Assembly (NCBI RefSeq): GCF_003007675.1 | Contig: NZ_PXNP01000023.1 | Span: forward strand, 246,507-310,506 | Direction: 5' to 3' | DNA: 64,000 nucleotides | DNA from: Marinobacter fuscus | GTDB taxonomy: Bacteria > Pseudomonadota > Gammaproteobacteria > Pseudomonadales > Oleiphilaceae | In this document: positions 26,863 to 35,536 of the stretch, in pieces | Position numbering within the stretch: the first letter of the stretch is position 1 | Layout: each line of letters begins with the position of its first letter | Notes under the pieces: model-generated | What the model saw: only the letters and a program-made list of their open reading frames with translations | What the model was told of the DNA's origin: nothing | The model's database searches: none | Program-made: the position numbers and the translations under genes

Positions 26863-27756
26863 ATGGCGTATTGGCTTGTTGATAGTCCGAGTTCCGGTAA
26901 TGGCGGTCGTAACAGTGCATTCTGGGAGCCTTACCTCAAAGAGTGCGGCATAGAAAACCTGACCTGCTGCCGGCTGGATGAGAGCGCACAGTGGTGTGGC
27001 CTGGTAAGCGAATCTGACTGTTTGCTGGCGGCCGGTGGTGATGGGTCGGTGAATGCGGTAGCAGCTCTATGCCTGAAGACCGGCGCCACCCTGGGTGTCC
27101 TGCCTTCCGGAACCGCAAACGATTTCGCCCGGAATCTGGGCATACCCAATAAGCCTGAAGACGTTGCCCGGCTGGTGGCAGAAGGCGTCGTGCAGAGAGT
27201 GGATGTTGCCGATGTCGGAGATGGAATATGTCTGAACGTGGCCCATGTCGGGCTGGGTACGTTGCCTTCACGCCAGGTGAGCGCTCCCGCGAAGAAAAGT
27301 CTGGGTCGTTTCAGCTATCTTGCCACCTTGTTTCGCAAACTGGGCGCCCAGCGAGGGTTTTACGCCCGCATAACCACCGACAAGTCAGTTCTTGAGGGCC
27401 GCTGGCTTTCAGTGGCCATCGCAACGGGCGCCTATTTTGGTGGTGGCCATGAAATCCCGGAGGCCTGTGCCAACGATGGCCTGCTGGATGTGATCGCCGT
27501 CCGGCCGAGGCCCCTGCTCCAGTTGCTACTGGCTTTTGTAATGGTGCGCCTGAACCGGAAAACCCCGGACAGAACCAGCACGGTTGTTCAGGTAAAAGGC
27601 ACTCGTTGTGAGGTTCAGACCAACAAGCCCAAAACCGTGACCGTGGATGGAGACATTGCGGGTAAAACCCCAATCAGCATGCATTGTCGTGCGGGTGTGC
27701 TGAAGGTGATTGGTCGAAGGGTGGTACACACTGGCAAGCCCGAACGGGGCACTTGA
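26863..27756 (+). CDS. Diacylglycerol kinase-family lipid kinase
   Basis: A 297-residue soluble lipid kinase of the DagK/YegS type. The nucleotide-binding GGDGSVNAVA (about residues 55-64), LGVLPSGTANDFARNLGIP and the later NDGLLDVIAVRP and VDGDI segments follow the family order. Such enzymes phosphorylate diacylglycerol or related lipids at the membrane face. The canonical GGDGT has Ser in place of Thr. Start ATG 26863 gives the usual N-terminus (AYWLVDSPSSGNGG) and has GGGG seven bases upstream; ATG 26848 is also possible. The SnoaL-like gene follows after 83 bases. Confidence 0.87.
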   Translation: MAYWLVDSPSSGNGGRNSAFWEPYLKECGIENLTCCRLDESAQWCGLVSESDCLLAAGGDGSVNAVAALCLKTGATLGVLPSGTANDFARNLGIPNKPEDVARLVAEGVVQRVDVADVGDGICLNVAHVGLGTLPSRQVSAPAKKSLGRFSYLATLFRKLGAQRGFYARITTDKSVLEGRWLSVAIATGAYFGGGHEIPEACANDGLLDVIAVRPRPLLQLLLAFVMVRLNRKTPDRTSTVVQVKGTRCEVQTNKPKTVTVDGDIAGKTPISMHCRAGVLKVIGRRVVHTGKPERGT

Positions 27757-27839
27757 GACGCACTGCGTCTGGCGTTACTGACAAAAGACCGGTACCGTTG
27801 TATGACAAGGAATTCAGGATTATTCAGCGGACTTGGTTT

Positions 27840-28217
27840 ATGCAGCCAAAAGAGTTAGTTACACAGTTTATAGCAGCGATTCAGGATCAGCGTTTTGATG
27901 AAGCCAAGTTGCTGTTGGCAGAAGACGGATTTGAATACGTTGGACCGAATATGCGGTTCCTGAACCGGGACGACATGCTGGCTTACCAGTTTGGTATGGC
28001 CGCCATCCAGAAAGATCTGGTGCTACGCCAGTTAAGCGAGGATGGTGAGCATGTGTTTGCGATTCTGGATTACCGCACCCATTTCGAACCCATTGGCGAT
28101 GTGCGCCTTGCGGTCTGGTTCCGGGTTCACGAGGGCAGGATTCAGGTAGTGGAAGCCTTCTACAATGCGGCCGTCGTGGAAAATATGCTGGGAGGAAACC
28201 TGCCTACTGCGGGCTGA
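27840..28217 (+). CDS. SnoaL/NTF2-like domain protein
   Basis: A 125-residue single-domain protein of the NTF2-like fold, the cone-shaped alpha+beta barrel used by SnoaL, ketosteroid isomerase and small ligand-binding proteins. The pattern LVTQFIAAIQDQRFDEAKLLLAED then EYVGPN..FLNRDDMLAYQF and a C-terminal DVRLAVWFRVHEGRIQVVEAFYN is characteristic. No specific catalytic residues can be assigned. ATG 27840 lacks a clear ribosome-binding site. A hairpin at 28229-28253 follows it before the convergent OsmC-YcaO gene. Confidence 0.75.
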   Translation: MQPKELVTQFIAAIQDQRFDEAKLLLAEDGFEYVGPNMRFLNRDDMLAYQFGMAAIQKDLVLRQLSEDGEHVFAILDYRTHFEPIGDVRLAVWFRVHEGRIQVVEAFYNAAVVENMLGGNLPTAG

Positions 28218-28228
28218 ACAAGCCTGTT

Positions 28229-28253
28229 GGGGCACCCTCATCCAGAGTGCCCC
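28229..28253. terminator. Hairpin between convergent genes
   Basis: GGGGCAC (28229-28235) pairs perfectly with GTGCCCC (28247-28253), extendable by two more pairs across a mismatch. It sits between the SnoaL-like and OsmC-YcaO genes and lacks a T-tract. Confidence 0.45.
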
Positions 28254-28270
28254 TCCATCCCGCCAGACAG

Positions 28271-30460
28271 TCAGCTCAGCCCGGCTTTGCACGCCCGTGC
28301 CGCGTGCAGCTTCTTGTAGCTTTCAATCATCTTCAAATGCCTGTCCAGACCGCGCAGATCCATGCCGGTTTCTTCCAGGCCGTAGAAGCGCACAGAGCCC
28401 TCGATCGAGCCGACGACGGCATCCATCACCTCGTTACCGAACATCCGGCGGAAATTGTACAGGTAGTCTTCCAACGCCAGTTCTTCGTCCAGCGTTGCTT
28501 CCAGAGAGGCCTGCATGGCCTGATAGAACAGGCCCCGCTCCACCGTGTTGTCGTTGAACTGCAGGAACATTTCTACCAGTTCAAGCGCCTCTTCCAGTTC
28601 GCCCAGCGCCAGATAGATCAGCAGCTTCAGTTCCAGAATGGTGAGCTGACCCCAGACGGTATTTTCATCGAATTCGATGCCGATCAGGGTAACGATGGTC
28701 ATGTAGACATCCAGCTCGGACTCTTCCAGCCGCTCCACCAGGCTGGCTAGGGCGTCCTGATCCAGGCGGTGCAGGTTCAGAATGTCCTCACGGAAAGTCA
28801 GGGCCATGTTGGTGTTGTCCCATACCAGATCTTCCACCGGGTAAACTTCGGAGTAGCCGGGCACCAGAATCCGGCACACCGGTGCACCAAGGTCTTCAAA
28901 GACCGCCATGTAGCATTCCTTGCCCATGTCCGAGAGGATGCCGAACAGGGTGTTGGCTTCCTCTTCATTGGTGCCGGAGAAATCCCACTCCACGAAGTCG
29001 TAATCCGATTTGGCACTGAAAAAGCGCCAGGACACCACACCGCTGGAGTCGATGAAGTGTTCCACGTAGTTGTTGGGCTCGGTAACCGCCATGGAATTGA
29101 AGGTCGGTGCCGGCAGATCGTTCAAGCCTTCAAAGCTGCGGCCCTGCATCAATTCGGTAAGGCTGCGCTCCAGTGCCACCTGCAGGCAGGGATGGGCGCC
29201 AAAGCAGGCGAATACGCCGCCGGTTTTCGGGTTCATTACGGTGACCGAGATCACCGGGAACTGCCCGCCCAACGAGGCATCTTTCACCAGTACCGGAAAA
29301 CCCTGTGCTTCCAGAGCGTTCAGGCCCTCAACAATGTCCGGGTATTTGGCCAGCACCTCATCCGGCACGTCTGGCAGCGCGATTTCGTTTTCGATGATTT
29401 CTTTTTTCACTGCCCGCTCGAGAATCTCCGACAGGCATTGAACCTGCGCTTCCTGCAGCGTGTTGCCCGCGCTCATGCCGTTGCTGAGGAACAGGTTTTC
29501 GATCAGGTTGGATGGGAAATACACGGTTTCCCCGTCCGACTGGCGCACGTAAGGAATGGCGCAGATGCCCCGCTCGGGCGTGCCTGAGTTGGTGTCGAAC
29601 AGGTGGGTTCCGAGCAGCTCACCGTCGGGGTTGTAGATGCTCAGGCAATGCTCATCCAGAATGCCGTCGGGCAGCTCGCCCTCGGGGCCGGGCTGAAACC
29701 ACTTCTCGTTCGGGTAATGAACGAACTCGCTGTTGCCGATCTCCTGACCGAAGTACTGATCGTTGTAGAAAAAGTTGCAGTTCAGGCGCTCGATGAATTC
29801 ACCCAGCGCGGACGCCAGCGCGGCTTCTTTGGTGGCGCCCTTGCCGTTGGTGAAACACATGTGAGCGGCGGTGTCGCGCACATGCAACGACCAGACGTGG
29901 GGCACAATGTTGCGCCAGGACGCGATCTCGATCTTCATCCCCAGGTCCGACAGAATGCCGGCCATGTTGGCAATGGTCTGCTCCAGCGGAAGATCCTTGC
30001 CTTCAATGTAGGTGCGGGTGTTGTCGCCAGCGCCCACGGTGAGTAGTGCCTGGGCGTCTTCATCCAGGTTTTCGACCACCTCAATCTGAAAGTCCGGGCC
30101 GGTTTGCACCACTTTTTTCACGGTGCAGCGGTCGATGGAGCGGATGATACCCTGGCGATCCTTGTCGGAAATGTCTTCCGGCAGTTCCACCTGAATCTTG
30201 AAAATCTGCTTGTAGCGGTTTTCCGGGTCTACAATGTTGTTTTGTGACAGCCGGATGTTGTCGGTGGGAATATCCCGGGCGTTGCAGTACACCTTCACAA
30301 AATAGGCCGCGCACATGGCGGAGGACGCCAGAAAGTAGTCAAAGGGACCAGGAGCCGAGCCGTCGCCCTTGTAGCGCACGGGCTGGTCTGAGACGACGGT
30401 AAAATCGTCGAATTTGGCCTCAAGCCTCAGGTTGTCGAGATAATTGACTTTGATTTCCAT
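28271..30460 (-). CDS. ycaO: OsmC-YcaO fusion protein
   Basis: A 729-residue fusion. Residues 1 to about 140 form an OsmC-like domain with the cysteines of SSAMCAAYFVKVY and DRCTVKKV, the peroxidatic/resolving pair in OsmC/Ohr proteins. Residues from about 160 to 580 are a YcaO domain with ATP-binding acidic segments (ALGEFIERLNCNFF, EAQVQCLSEILERAVKKEI), and a helical C-terminal region follows. YcaO proteins use ATP to activate amide backbones; E. coli YcaO is tied to RimO-dependent methylthiolation of ribosomal protein S12. The OsmC fusion suggests a thiol or sulfur partner function. A 77-codon gene is divergent, with 24 bases between starts. Confidence 0.92.
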   Translation of the reverse strand: MEIKVNYLDNLRLEAKFDDFTVVSDQPVRYKGDGSAPGPFDYFLASSAMCAAYFVKVYCNARDIPTDNIRLSQNNIVDPENRYKQIFKIQVELPEDISDKDRQGIIRSIDRCTVKKVVQTGPDFQIEVVENLDEDAQALLTVGAGDNTRTYIEGKDLPLEQTIANMAGILSDLGMKIEIASWRNIVPHVWSLHVRDTAAHMCFTNGKGATKEAALASALGEFIERLNCNFFYNDQYFGQEIGNSEFVHYPNEKWFQPGPEGELPDGILDEHCLSIYNPDGELLGTHLFDTNSGTPERGICAIPYVRQSDGETVYFPSNLIENLFLSNGMSAGNTLQEAQVQCLSEILERAVKKEIIENEIALPDVPDEVLAKYPDIVEGLNALEAQGFPVLVKDASLGGQFPVISVTVMNPKTGGVFACFGAHPCLQVALERSLTELMQGRSFEGLNDLPAPTFNSMAVTEPNNYVEHFIDSSGVVSWRFFSAKSDYDFVEWDFSGTNEEEANTLFGILSDMGKECYMAVFEDLGAPVCRILVPGYSEVYPVEDLVWDNTNMALTFREDILNLHRLDQDALASLVERLEESELDVYMTIVTLIGIEFDENTVWGQLTILELKLLIYLALGELEEALELVEMFLQFNDNTVERGLFYQAMQASLEATLDEELALEDYLYNFRRMFGNEVMDAVVGSIEGSVRFYGLEETGMDLRGLDRHLKMIESYKKLHAARACKAGLS

Positions 30461-30484
30461 GGGCAGCTTACCGGATTCAGAGAT

Positions 30485-30718
30485 ATGAGCAGTTTACGCG
30501 GAATAGACGAGGTGATCCCCGATGCGCGGGATGGTCTCACAAAAACGGAGCGGACGATACTTTACGTCTTGCAGGAAACCCAGAAGGAACTGGGCGGGCG
30601 CAACGTGCCCACCGTGATGCTCTACGGACGGGTGCTGGAATACGTCAATATCAGCGAGCAGGAGTTACACCTGTACCTGGATCGTCTTGGGGTAAAAGGC
30701 GATGGTTTGCCGGGCTGA
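30485..30718 (+). CDS. Conserved small protein of unknown function
   Basis: A 77-residue soluble protein with no recognised domain. The middle part (TKTERTILYVLQETQKEL and VTVMLYGRVLEYV in outline) is amphipathic helix with the look of a small winged-helix or helical bundle. It is divergent from the OsmC-YcaO gene, its start only 24 bases away, so their promoters must overlap within or beside each other's 5' coding regions. It ends 3 bases from the convergent mtfA stop. The tight divergent pairing suggests a functional link with YcaO, but this is inference. Confidence 0.7.
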   Translation: MSSLRGIDEVIPDARDGLTKTERTILYVLQETQKELGGRNVPTVMLYGRVLEYVNISEQELHLYLDRLGVKGDGLPG

Positions 30719-30721
30719 GCC

Positions 30722-31555
30722 TCAGGGCAGACAGGGCGTGAAATCCGCCGGGTCCAGCCGGTAGAAGCGGCATAACGCCTGGTAGACCTCAGGCTGGTGG
30801 TGCCGTAAGTGGCCGGGCTGCTGGAAAAAGGCCTCGGTGAGTACGGCAAAGAATTCAGCAGGTTCGGTGGCGCCGTAAGGGTCCAGCCAGGGCCGTTGGT
30901 GGTGGGCGAGGGTGGTCTGCAAATTATCCCAGGCCCGGGTCATGCTTTCCTGCCACTGTCGGGCCTGTTCGCCACTCAGCGGCGGTGCACCATCGGCGGT
31001 GCCGTCCAGGTAATCCAGCTGATGGGCAAACTCGTGCAGAATCACGTTGTGGGGCCCGTCCGGGTGGGTAATGGCCTCCTCGCACTGGCTCCAGGCCAGA
31101 ATAACCCGGCCATGAGACCAGGCTTCTCCGGCCCGGGTCTGCTCACTTTCGCTAACCACCAGACCATCACTGGTTTGGCCCTGCACCCGGTACACATCCG
31201 GGTACACCAGAATACTGCGCACGTCGTCATAATCTGAAAACGAGCGCTCCAGCAGTAACAGGCAGGCGTGGGCGGCGATGGTCACTTTCACCTGGTCATC
31301 AATGTGAAAGCCCGCGCACTCGTAGAAGTCCTTCTCGGCAATGAACAACTGCACCAGGTTTTCCAGCCGGGATTTCTGGCTGGCAGAAAGCCCGTGATAC
31401 AGGGGCATCTGTTGCTTCAGATGCTCGCGCCAATGCTCCGGAAAAAGTTCCCGCAGTTCCCGCTGGCGTTGCCAGTTGCGGTAGAAAAACAAATAAAACA
31501 GCGTCCCGCCAATCAGGGCGATGGCGATCACAGCAATAACAAGCAGTTCAGACAT
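30722..31555 (-). CDS. mtfA: Zinc-dependent peptidase MtfA
   Basis: A 277-residue M90-family metallopeptidase. The zinc motif HEFAH (H174, E175, H178) in NVILHEFAHQLDYLDG and a downstream Glu in the EPAEFFAVLTEAFF segment near 230 supply the three ligands and catalytic base. Unlike E. coli MtfA it begins with a clear membrane helix (residues 3-24), so it is anchored in the inner membrane with the peptidase in the cytoplasm. MtfA binds the Mlc repressor and influences ptsG in enterobacteria; the role without that system is unknown. Confidence 0.9.
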   Translation of the reverse strand: MSELLVIAVIAIALIGGTLFYLFFYRNWQRQRELRELFPEHWREHLKQQMPLYHGLSASQKSRLENLVQLFIAEKDFYECAGFHIDDQVKVTIAAHACLLLLERSFSDYDDVRSILVYPDVYRVQGQTSDGLVVSESEQTRAGEAWSHGRVILAWSQCEEAITHPDGPHNVILHEFAHQLDYLDGTADGAPPLSGEQARQWQESMTRAWDNLQTTLAHHQRPWLDPYGATEPAEFFAVLTEAFFQQPGHLRHHQPEVYQALCRFYRLDPADFTPCLP

Positions 31556-31673
31556 TGGCGACTTCCCTGTGAATGTCCGGCCAGTCTACCGCAAGGTTCA
31601 GCGCGCCGCTCGGGTCGGGCATACAGTTTAACTGCTACGGTGAACGGACAATGCTGCAAATCAGGAGGCCAGC

Positions 31674-31997
31674 ATGAAGTATATTTTCGAGGTTACGGTG
31701 AAAGAGGGGTATACAGCTGAGGACTACGCCGATGCCTGGGTCAGAGCCAGTGAGCTGATCCAGCAGGCGCCTGGCGCACGGGGCACCCGGCTGCATCGGA
31801 AGATTGGCGATCCGAATACGCTAATTGCTATCGCCAGCTGGGACAGCAAGGCCGCCAGAGACGCAATGGAGGACGGGAAGAATCCGAGAATAGCCGAGAT
31901 TATCAGAAGTGCCGCGCCTTTCGTGGAGATTCGGCCTCTGGGGGAGTTTGACGAGCCTGAGTGGGTGGTTCTGCCGCCGGGGTACGAGGAAAATTGA
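31674..31997 (+). CDS. Antibiotic-biosynthesis-monooxygenase-fold (dimeric alpha-beta barrel) protein
   Basis: A 107-residue ferredoxin-like protein with the pattern KYIFEVTVKEGYTAEDYADAWVRASELIQQAPGARGTRLHRKIGDPNTLIAIASWDSKAARDA, seen in ABM-type proteins that form dimeric barrels and bind or oxidise small ligands. No catalytic residue can be named. The start has an excellent AGGAGG site. It is divergent from mtfA and lies 149 bases before the dienoyl-CoA isomerase gene. It could be a stress-related monooxygenase or a ligand-binding protein. Confidence 0.72.
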   Translation: MKYIFEVTVKEGYTAEDYADAWVRASELIQQAPGARGTRLHRKIGDPNTLIAIASWDSKAARDAMEDGKNPRIAEIIRSAAPFVEIRPLGEFDEPEWVVLPPGYEEN

Positions 31998-32146
31998 CCT
32001 GTGCGCTATCCGCAGGTGGGCTTTACGTGATCGGGTTGGTGTTCCTGCCCATGAGCCGGGGAAAGTGAATTCCATCGTGCCTCGTTTCGCGGTAATGTGC
32101 GCCCTAATCATACGAAACCATGTTTTAAGATGACACGGGGCCCAGC

Positions 32147-33001
32147 ATGTCTGAACTTGCCAGTTATGAAAGTTTCAAGATTGAAGTCAAAGACCACATT
32201 GCTCACGTGCAGTTTTGTCGGCCTGAGGCTCTGAACAGCATGAACAAGGCGTTCTGGCTGGAGTTGCCGCGCTGCGTTCAGGACATTGAGGCAAACACCG
32301 ATGCCCGGGTGATCGTGATCTCTTCCACGGGCAAGCACTTTTCCGCCGGGATGGATCTTGGGGTATTTACCGACCCGAAATCGGTGCCCATGAGTGGCGA
32401 TCCCGGCCGCATGGCCGAGAATCTGCGCCGGGTGGTGCTGCAGCTTCAAGACACCCTGAGTTCTCTGGAAAAAGTCCGCTTGCCAGTGCTCGCCGCGGTA
32501 CACGGTGGTTGCATTGGTGGTGCTCTGGATTTGGTGTGCGCCGCCGATAGCCGGTATTGCACCGCAGACGCCTATTTCACCATCAAGGAAACCGAGCTGG
32601 GTATGACCGCGGATGTGGGTACCCTGCAGCGCCTTCCCAAGCTGATGCCGGAAGGCGTGGTGCGTGAACTGGCCTATACCGGGCGCAAGTTCGGTGCTGA
32701 GGAAGCCCAGCGGCTGGGCTTCGTGAACTCGGTTTATGAATCCCAGGAAGCCATGCTGGATGGGGTGATGGCCATTGCCGCCCAGATTGCCGCCAATTCT
32801 CCGCTGGCGGTCACCGGCTGCAAGGAAATGATCAATTTCAGCCGCGACCACAGTGTTGAGGACAGTCTGCGTTACATGGCCACTTGGCAGTCTGGCATGT
32901 TCCGCCCCACCGACATGATGAAATCCTTCCAGGCGAAGGCCCAGAAGCAAGCGCCGGTCTATGATGATCTGTTTCCGGTGAAGGGTCTGTTCAACAGCTG
33001 A
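32147..33001 (+). CDS. Crotonase-family delta(3,5)-delta(2,4)-dienoyl-CoA isomerase
   Basis: A 284-residue crotonase-fold enzyme. The oxyanion-hole segments are GKHFSAGMDLG and HGGCIGGALDLVCAADSRY. The KETELGMTADVGTLQRLPKLM block closely resembles ECH1-type dienoyl-CoA isomerases, supplying the Asp and Glu used for long-range proton transfer, which supports a role in beta-oxidation of unsaturated fatty acids with odd-numbered double bonds. A TTTACGTG half-site at 32022-32029 lies upstream and resembles half of the 60751 palindrome. The CPBP protease gene follows after 2 bases and is co-transcribed. Confidence 0.87.
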   Translation: MSELASYESFKIEVKDHIAHVQFCRPEALNSMNKAFWLELPRCVQDIEANTDARVIVISSTGKHFSAGMDLGVFTDPKSVPMSGDPGRMAENLRRVVLQLQDTLSSLEKVRLPVLAAVHGGCIGGALDLVCAADSRYCTADAYFTIKETELGMTADVGTLQRLPKLMPEGVVRELAYTGRKFGAEEAQRLGFVNSVYESQEAMLDGVMAIAAQIAANSPLAVTGCKEMINFSRDHSVEDSLRYMATWQSGMFRPTDMMKSFQAKAQKQAPVYDDLFPVKGLFNS

Positions 33002-33003
33002 TT

Positions 33004-33588
33004 ATGGCTGTCCCCGCCCGCGCCACTCTGTCCAATACCGCCGCCCTGGCGTTTCAGGGCGGCATAGGTGTGGTGGGCCTGCTGGCTATCTGGTTGCTTG
33101 ATATTCCGCTGAGGTCGGGCAGTCTTGGCATGCTTCAGTACCTGGCCTTCGGCATTCTGGGGGCAGGCATCACCTACCTTTCGCTGTTGCTCCTGACACG
33201 GATAACCTGGCTGTTTCCAGACGATCTGAGCAGCCAGATGCAGGCGCTTTACCAGTTTGCCTCAAGCTACTCCTGGCCCGTGCTCCTCCTGCTTTGCCTG
33301 CTGGCGGGCGTAGGCGAAGAGTTGTTGTTTCGGGGTGCGCTGCAAGGCTGGCTGCTGCAACACACGGGGCCATGGACTGCACTGCTGGCGGCGGCAGTGG
33401 TTTTTGGCCTGGTACACTATGTGTCGTTCACCTATTTTCTCGTGGCCACGGGGCTGGGGTTCGTCCTTGGTGGAGCCTATCAATTATCGGGCAGCCTCGA
33501 GATGGTGATGGTCTGGCATGCTGTCTACGATATGTTCGCCCTGTACTGTCTGCTGCGCTACCCCCACTGGTTTGGCATCAAGGTCTGA
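33004..33588 (+). CDS. CPBP-family intramembrane glutamic endopeptidase
   Basis: A 194-residue polytopic protein with about five membrane segments. The family motif EExxxR is intact as GEELLFRG (E105, E106, R110), and the second motif supplies a catalytic His in VFGLVHYVSF (H138), with a further His near WHAVYDM. This is the Rce1/CAAX-like prenyl-protease superfamily, which in bacteria acts on unknown membrane peptides or in bacteriocin immunity. It begins 2 bases after the dienoyl-CoA isomerase stop, an unexpected operon partner. Confidence 0.88.
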   Translation: MAVPARATLSNTAALAFQGGIGVVGLLAIWLLDIPLRSGSLGMLQYLAFGILGAGITYLSLLLLTRITWLFPDDLSSQMQALYQFASSYSWPVLLLLCLLAGVGEELLFRGALQGWLLQHTGPWTALLAAAVVFGLVHYVSFTYFLVATGLGFVLGGAYQLSGSLEMVMVWHAVYDMFALYCLLRYPHWFGIKV

Positions 33589-33706
33589 CTCCGGTCATCC
33601 AACAAAATCAAACGGTCGTATGAATCCTCGTTGAAAAAGCGCGTTGGCTGTTAGAAGATAGCTTACGTTCTTTTAGTCCCAAGTCTGTTTTTTGCCGGAT
33701 ACCTAT

Positions 33707-34183
33707 ATGAATGCAACTATACGCCGCTGGTTCGCCAGCCCCGGTGCTCTTCGCCATGTTCTTTCTACGTTTGCCCCGTATCTGGGAGCGGGCATCAAAG
33801 TGACTCACATTGCCGACAACTTCAGTTCGGCCACGGTGGAAATGCGCCAACGCTGGTACAACACCAACTACGTGGGTACGCATTTTGGGGGCTCGCTTTA
33901 CAGCATGGTCGACCCCATGTACATGCTGCTGCTGATGAGGCGGCTCGGAAGTGATTACATCGTTTGGGACAAGTCGGCCAGTATTGATTTCATCCGGCCT
34001 GGTAAAGGCGTCGTGAAAGCGGAGTTTGCCCTTACGGACGAGCGTGTTGAGGAAATTCGTTGTGCGACGGAAACCGGTGAGAAGTATCTGCCGGAATGGC
34101 ATGTGGATATTGTCGACGAAGCGGGAACTCTGGTTGCCCGGGCCCACAAGACGCTGTACGTGCGCAAGAAAACCGACCGTTAG
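33707..34183 (+). CDS. DUF4442 hotdog-fold protein, probable thioesterase
   Basis: A 158-residue protein of the DUF4442 group in the hotdog superfamily, often near lipid genes. The conserved NTNYVGTHFGGSLYSMVDPMYMLLLMRRLG helix region and KSASIDFIRPGKGVVKAEF strand region fit acyl-CoA thioesterase-like folds. Activity has not been settled for the family. ATG 33707 is used rather than the TTG at 33692, although the ribosome-binding site is weak. The last four bases overlap the convergent alpha/beta hydrolase gene. Confidence 0.82.
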   Translation: MNATIRRWFASPGALRHVLSTFAPYLGAGIKVTHIADNFSSATVEMRQRWYNTNYVGTHFGGSLYSMVDPMYMLLLMRRLGSDYIVWDKSASIDFIRPGKGVVKAEFALTDERVEEIRCATETGEKYLPEWHVDIVDEAGTLVARAHKTLYVRKKTDR

Positions 34184-35235
34184 GTATCGGTTTTCTGTAG
34201 CGTGTCCAGAAAGGTTTTGATGTCTTCAAACGCCTGATCTGCCTCGGCCAGCAGCGGTGTGAAAATATGCCAGACATGCACCATGTTCTGCCAGGTATGC
34301 AGGGTTACCGGTGAATCCGCAGCCTGGGCTTTGGCAGCGTAACGGGCGGCGTTATCCAGCAACATTTCGCTGGTGCTGGCATGAATCAGTGTGGGCGGCA
34401 GGTTGTGAAGGTTGCCCAGGAGGGGAGAGGCGACCGGGTTGGTGGGAGAAATCCGGAATGCCGCCAGGGTTCCCCACCAGAGTATCGGTAACGGAATCTT
34501 GGACAGCCCCCCAAACACCGGCCCCAGCAGCGGGTCGGTAGGAATATTCTCCCGGTTACTGGGCGCCCGCAGGGTTAGATCGGTGGACGGCGACAGGGCA
34601 ATCGCTGCATCGGCCTGGCGCAGCCCATTGTCGCGAATCCAGGCCAGTAACGACAGGGTATGGCTGCCGCCGGCAGAATCACCCGCCACCACCATGAACT
34701 CGGCGCTTTGTTGCCCGTCTGGCCCGTTCTCCAGCAACCAGCGATAAGCCTGGCGGCAATCTTCCAGACCTTCCATAAACCGGTGTTCCGGCATCAGCCG
34801 ATAATCGACGGCGAACACCGCTGCATTGGCCAGTTGCGAGAACCGGTCGGTGATGGCGCGGTGGCTGCGGGGGCTGCCAGCGGCCCAGGCACCGCCGTGA
34901 ATATAGAGCACGCGACGACGGCTGTCGGCGCCCGGGGCAATCACCCATTCGCCTTTCGGGCAGTCAACCGCCCGGATCTGCGATTTGATGTCTAGGGTTG
35001 CGCCCAGACTGTCCAGATGATTCCGCAAGGCCATCAACCGGGCCTTTCCCTTGAGCCCCTTTGACGAACGCCCCATGTCGCGTATACGTTCAAGTACTTC
35101 CTGATGAGAGGGAGCAGGTGTTACTTCATGAATACGCCAGGACTGGCCGTCGTATTGAGAAAGGTTCTGTACCCTGAATAGCACCAGTGTGGCTAACACG
35201 ATCACAGCAATGACAGCAAGCAGAATCCAGAACAT
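34180..35235 (-). CDS. Membrane-anchored alpha/beta hydrolase (HSL-type esterase/lipase)
   Basis: A 351-residue serine hydrolase of the hormone-sensitive-lipase family. The oxyanion motif HGGAW (113-117) and nucleophile GDSAGG (Ser187) are clear, with a likely catalytic His in NMVHVWHIF near the C-terminus and Asp or Glu in the STSEMLLDNA area. An N-terminal helix (residues 2-20) anchors it in the membrane, which is unusual for HSL esterases. Typical substrates are short acyl esters or drug-like esters. It is convergent with the DUF4442 gene by four bases. Confidence 0.88.
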   Translation of the reverse strand: MFWILLAVIAVIVLATLVLFRVQNLSQYDGQSWRIHEVTPAPSHQEVLERIRDMGRSSKGLKGKARLMALRNHLDSLGATLDIKSQIRAVDCPKGEWVIAPGADSRRRVLYIHGGAWAAGSPRSHRAITDRFSQLANAAVFAVDYRLMPEHRFMEGLEDCRQAYRWLLENGPDGQQSAEFMVVAGDSAGGSHTLSLLAWIRDNGLRQADAAIALSPSTDLTLRAPSNRENIPTDPLLGPVFGGLSKIPLPILWWGTLAAFRISPTNPVASPLLGNLHNLPPTLIHASTSEMLLDNAARYAAKAQAADSPVTLHTWQNMVHVWHIFTPLLAEADQAFEDIKTFLDTLQKTDT

Positions 35236-35315
35236 AAACGATCCTTGGGTATCAGGCAGAGGATGTTTCGACGACTATAGTCGAAACATGTGACAGCATA
35301 TAGGAGTAAGCCGTT

Positions 35316-35534
35316 TTGCAAATAGCCTATCGGGCCCGGGATATTACCGAGGCACACATTATTGCAGGCTTGTTGAAAACCAGCGGCATCGAAGCCCATG
35401 TGGGTGGCCATTACCTGCAGGGCGCCATGGGGGAAATCGGAACCGCCGGATTTACCAATGTGCATGTGGACGACGAAGACTGGGTGCGTTCGCGGGCACT
35501 GGTTGAAGACTATGAAGCCGGGCGGTTGGCGTAG
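35316..35534 (+). CDS. DUF2007 family protein
   Basis: A 72-residue protein matching the DUF2007 (putative signal-transducing) family: an opening strand QIAYRARDITEAHIIAGLLKTSGIEAHVGG and a later TNVHVDDEDWVRSRALVEDYE. The fold resembles an ACT or ferredoxin-like domain, with no known ligand. The start is TTG 35316, with TAGGAG nine bases upstream and no better ATG available. The thpR gene begins two bases after the stop, so the two are co-transcribed. Confidence 0.82.
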   Translation: MQIAYRARDITEAHIIAGLLKTSGIEAHVGGHYLQGAMGEIGTAGFTNVHVDDEDWVRSRALVEDYEAGRLA

Positions 35535-35536
35535 TT

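Noticed and set aside
32022..32029. TTTACGTG upstream of the dienoyl-CoA isomerase gene as a full operator
   Set aside because: Only one half of the palindrome is present; the other side (ATCGGGTT) does not match, so it is noted as a half-site only.
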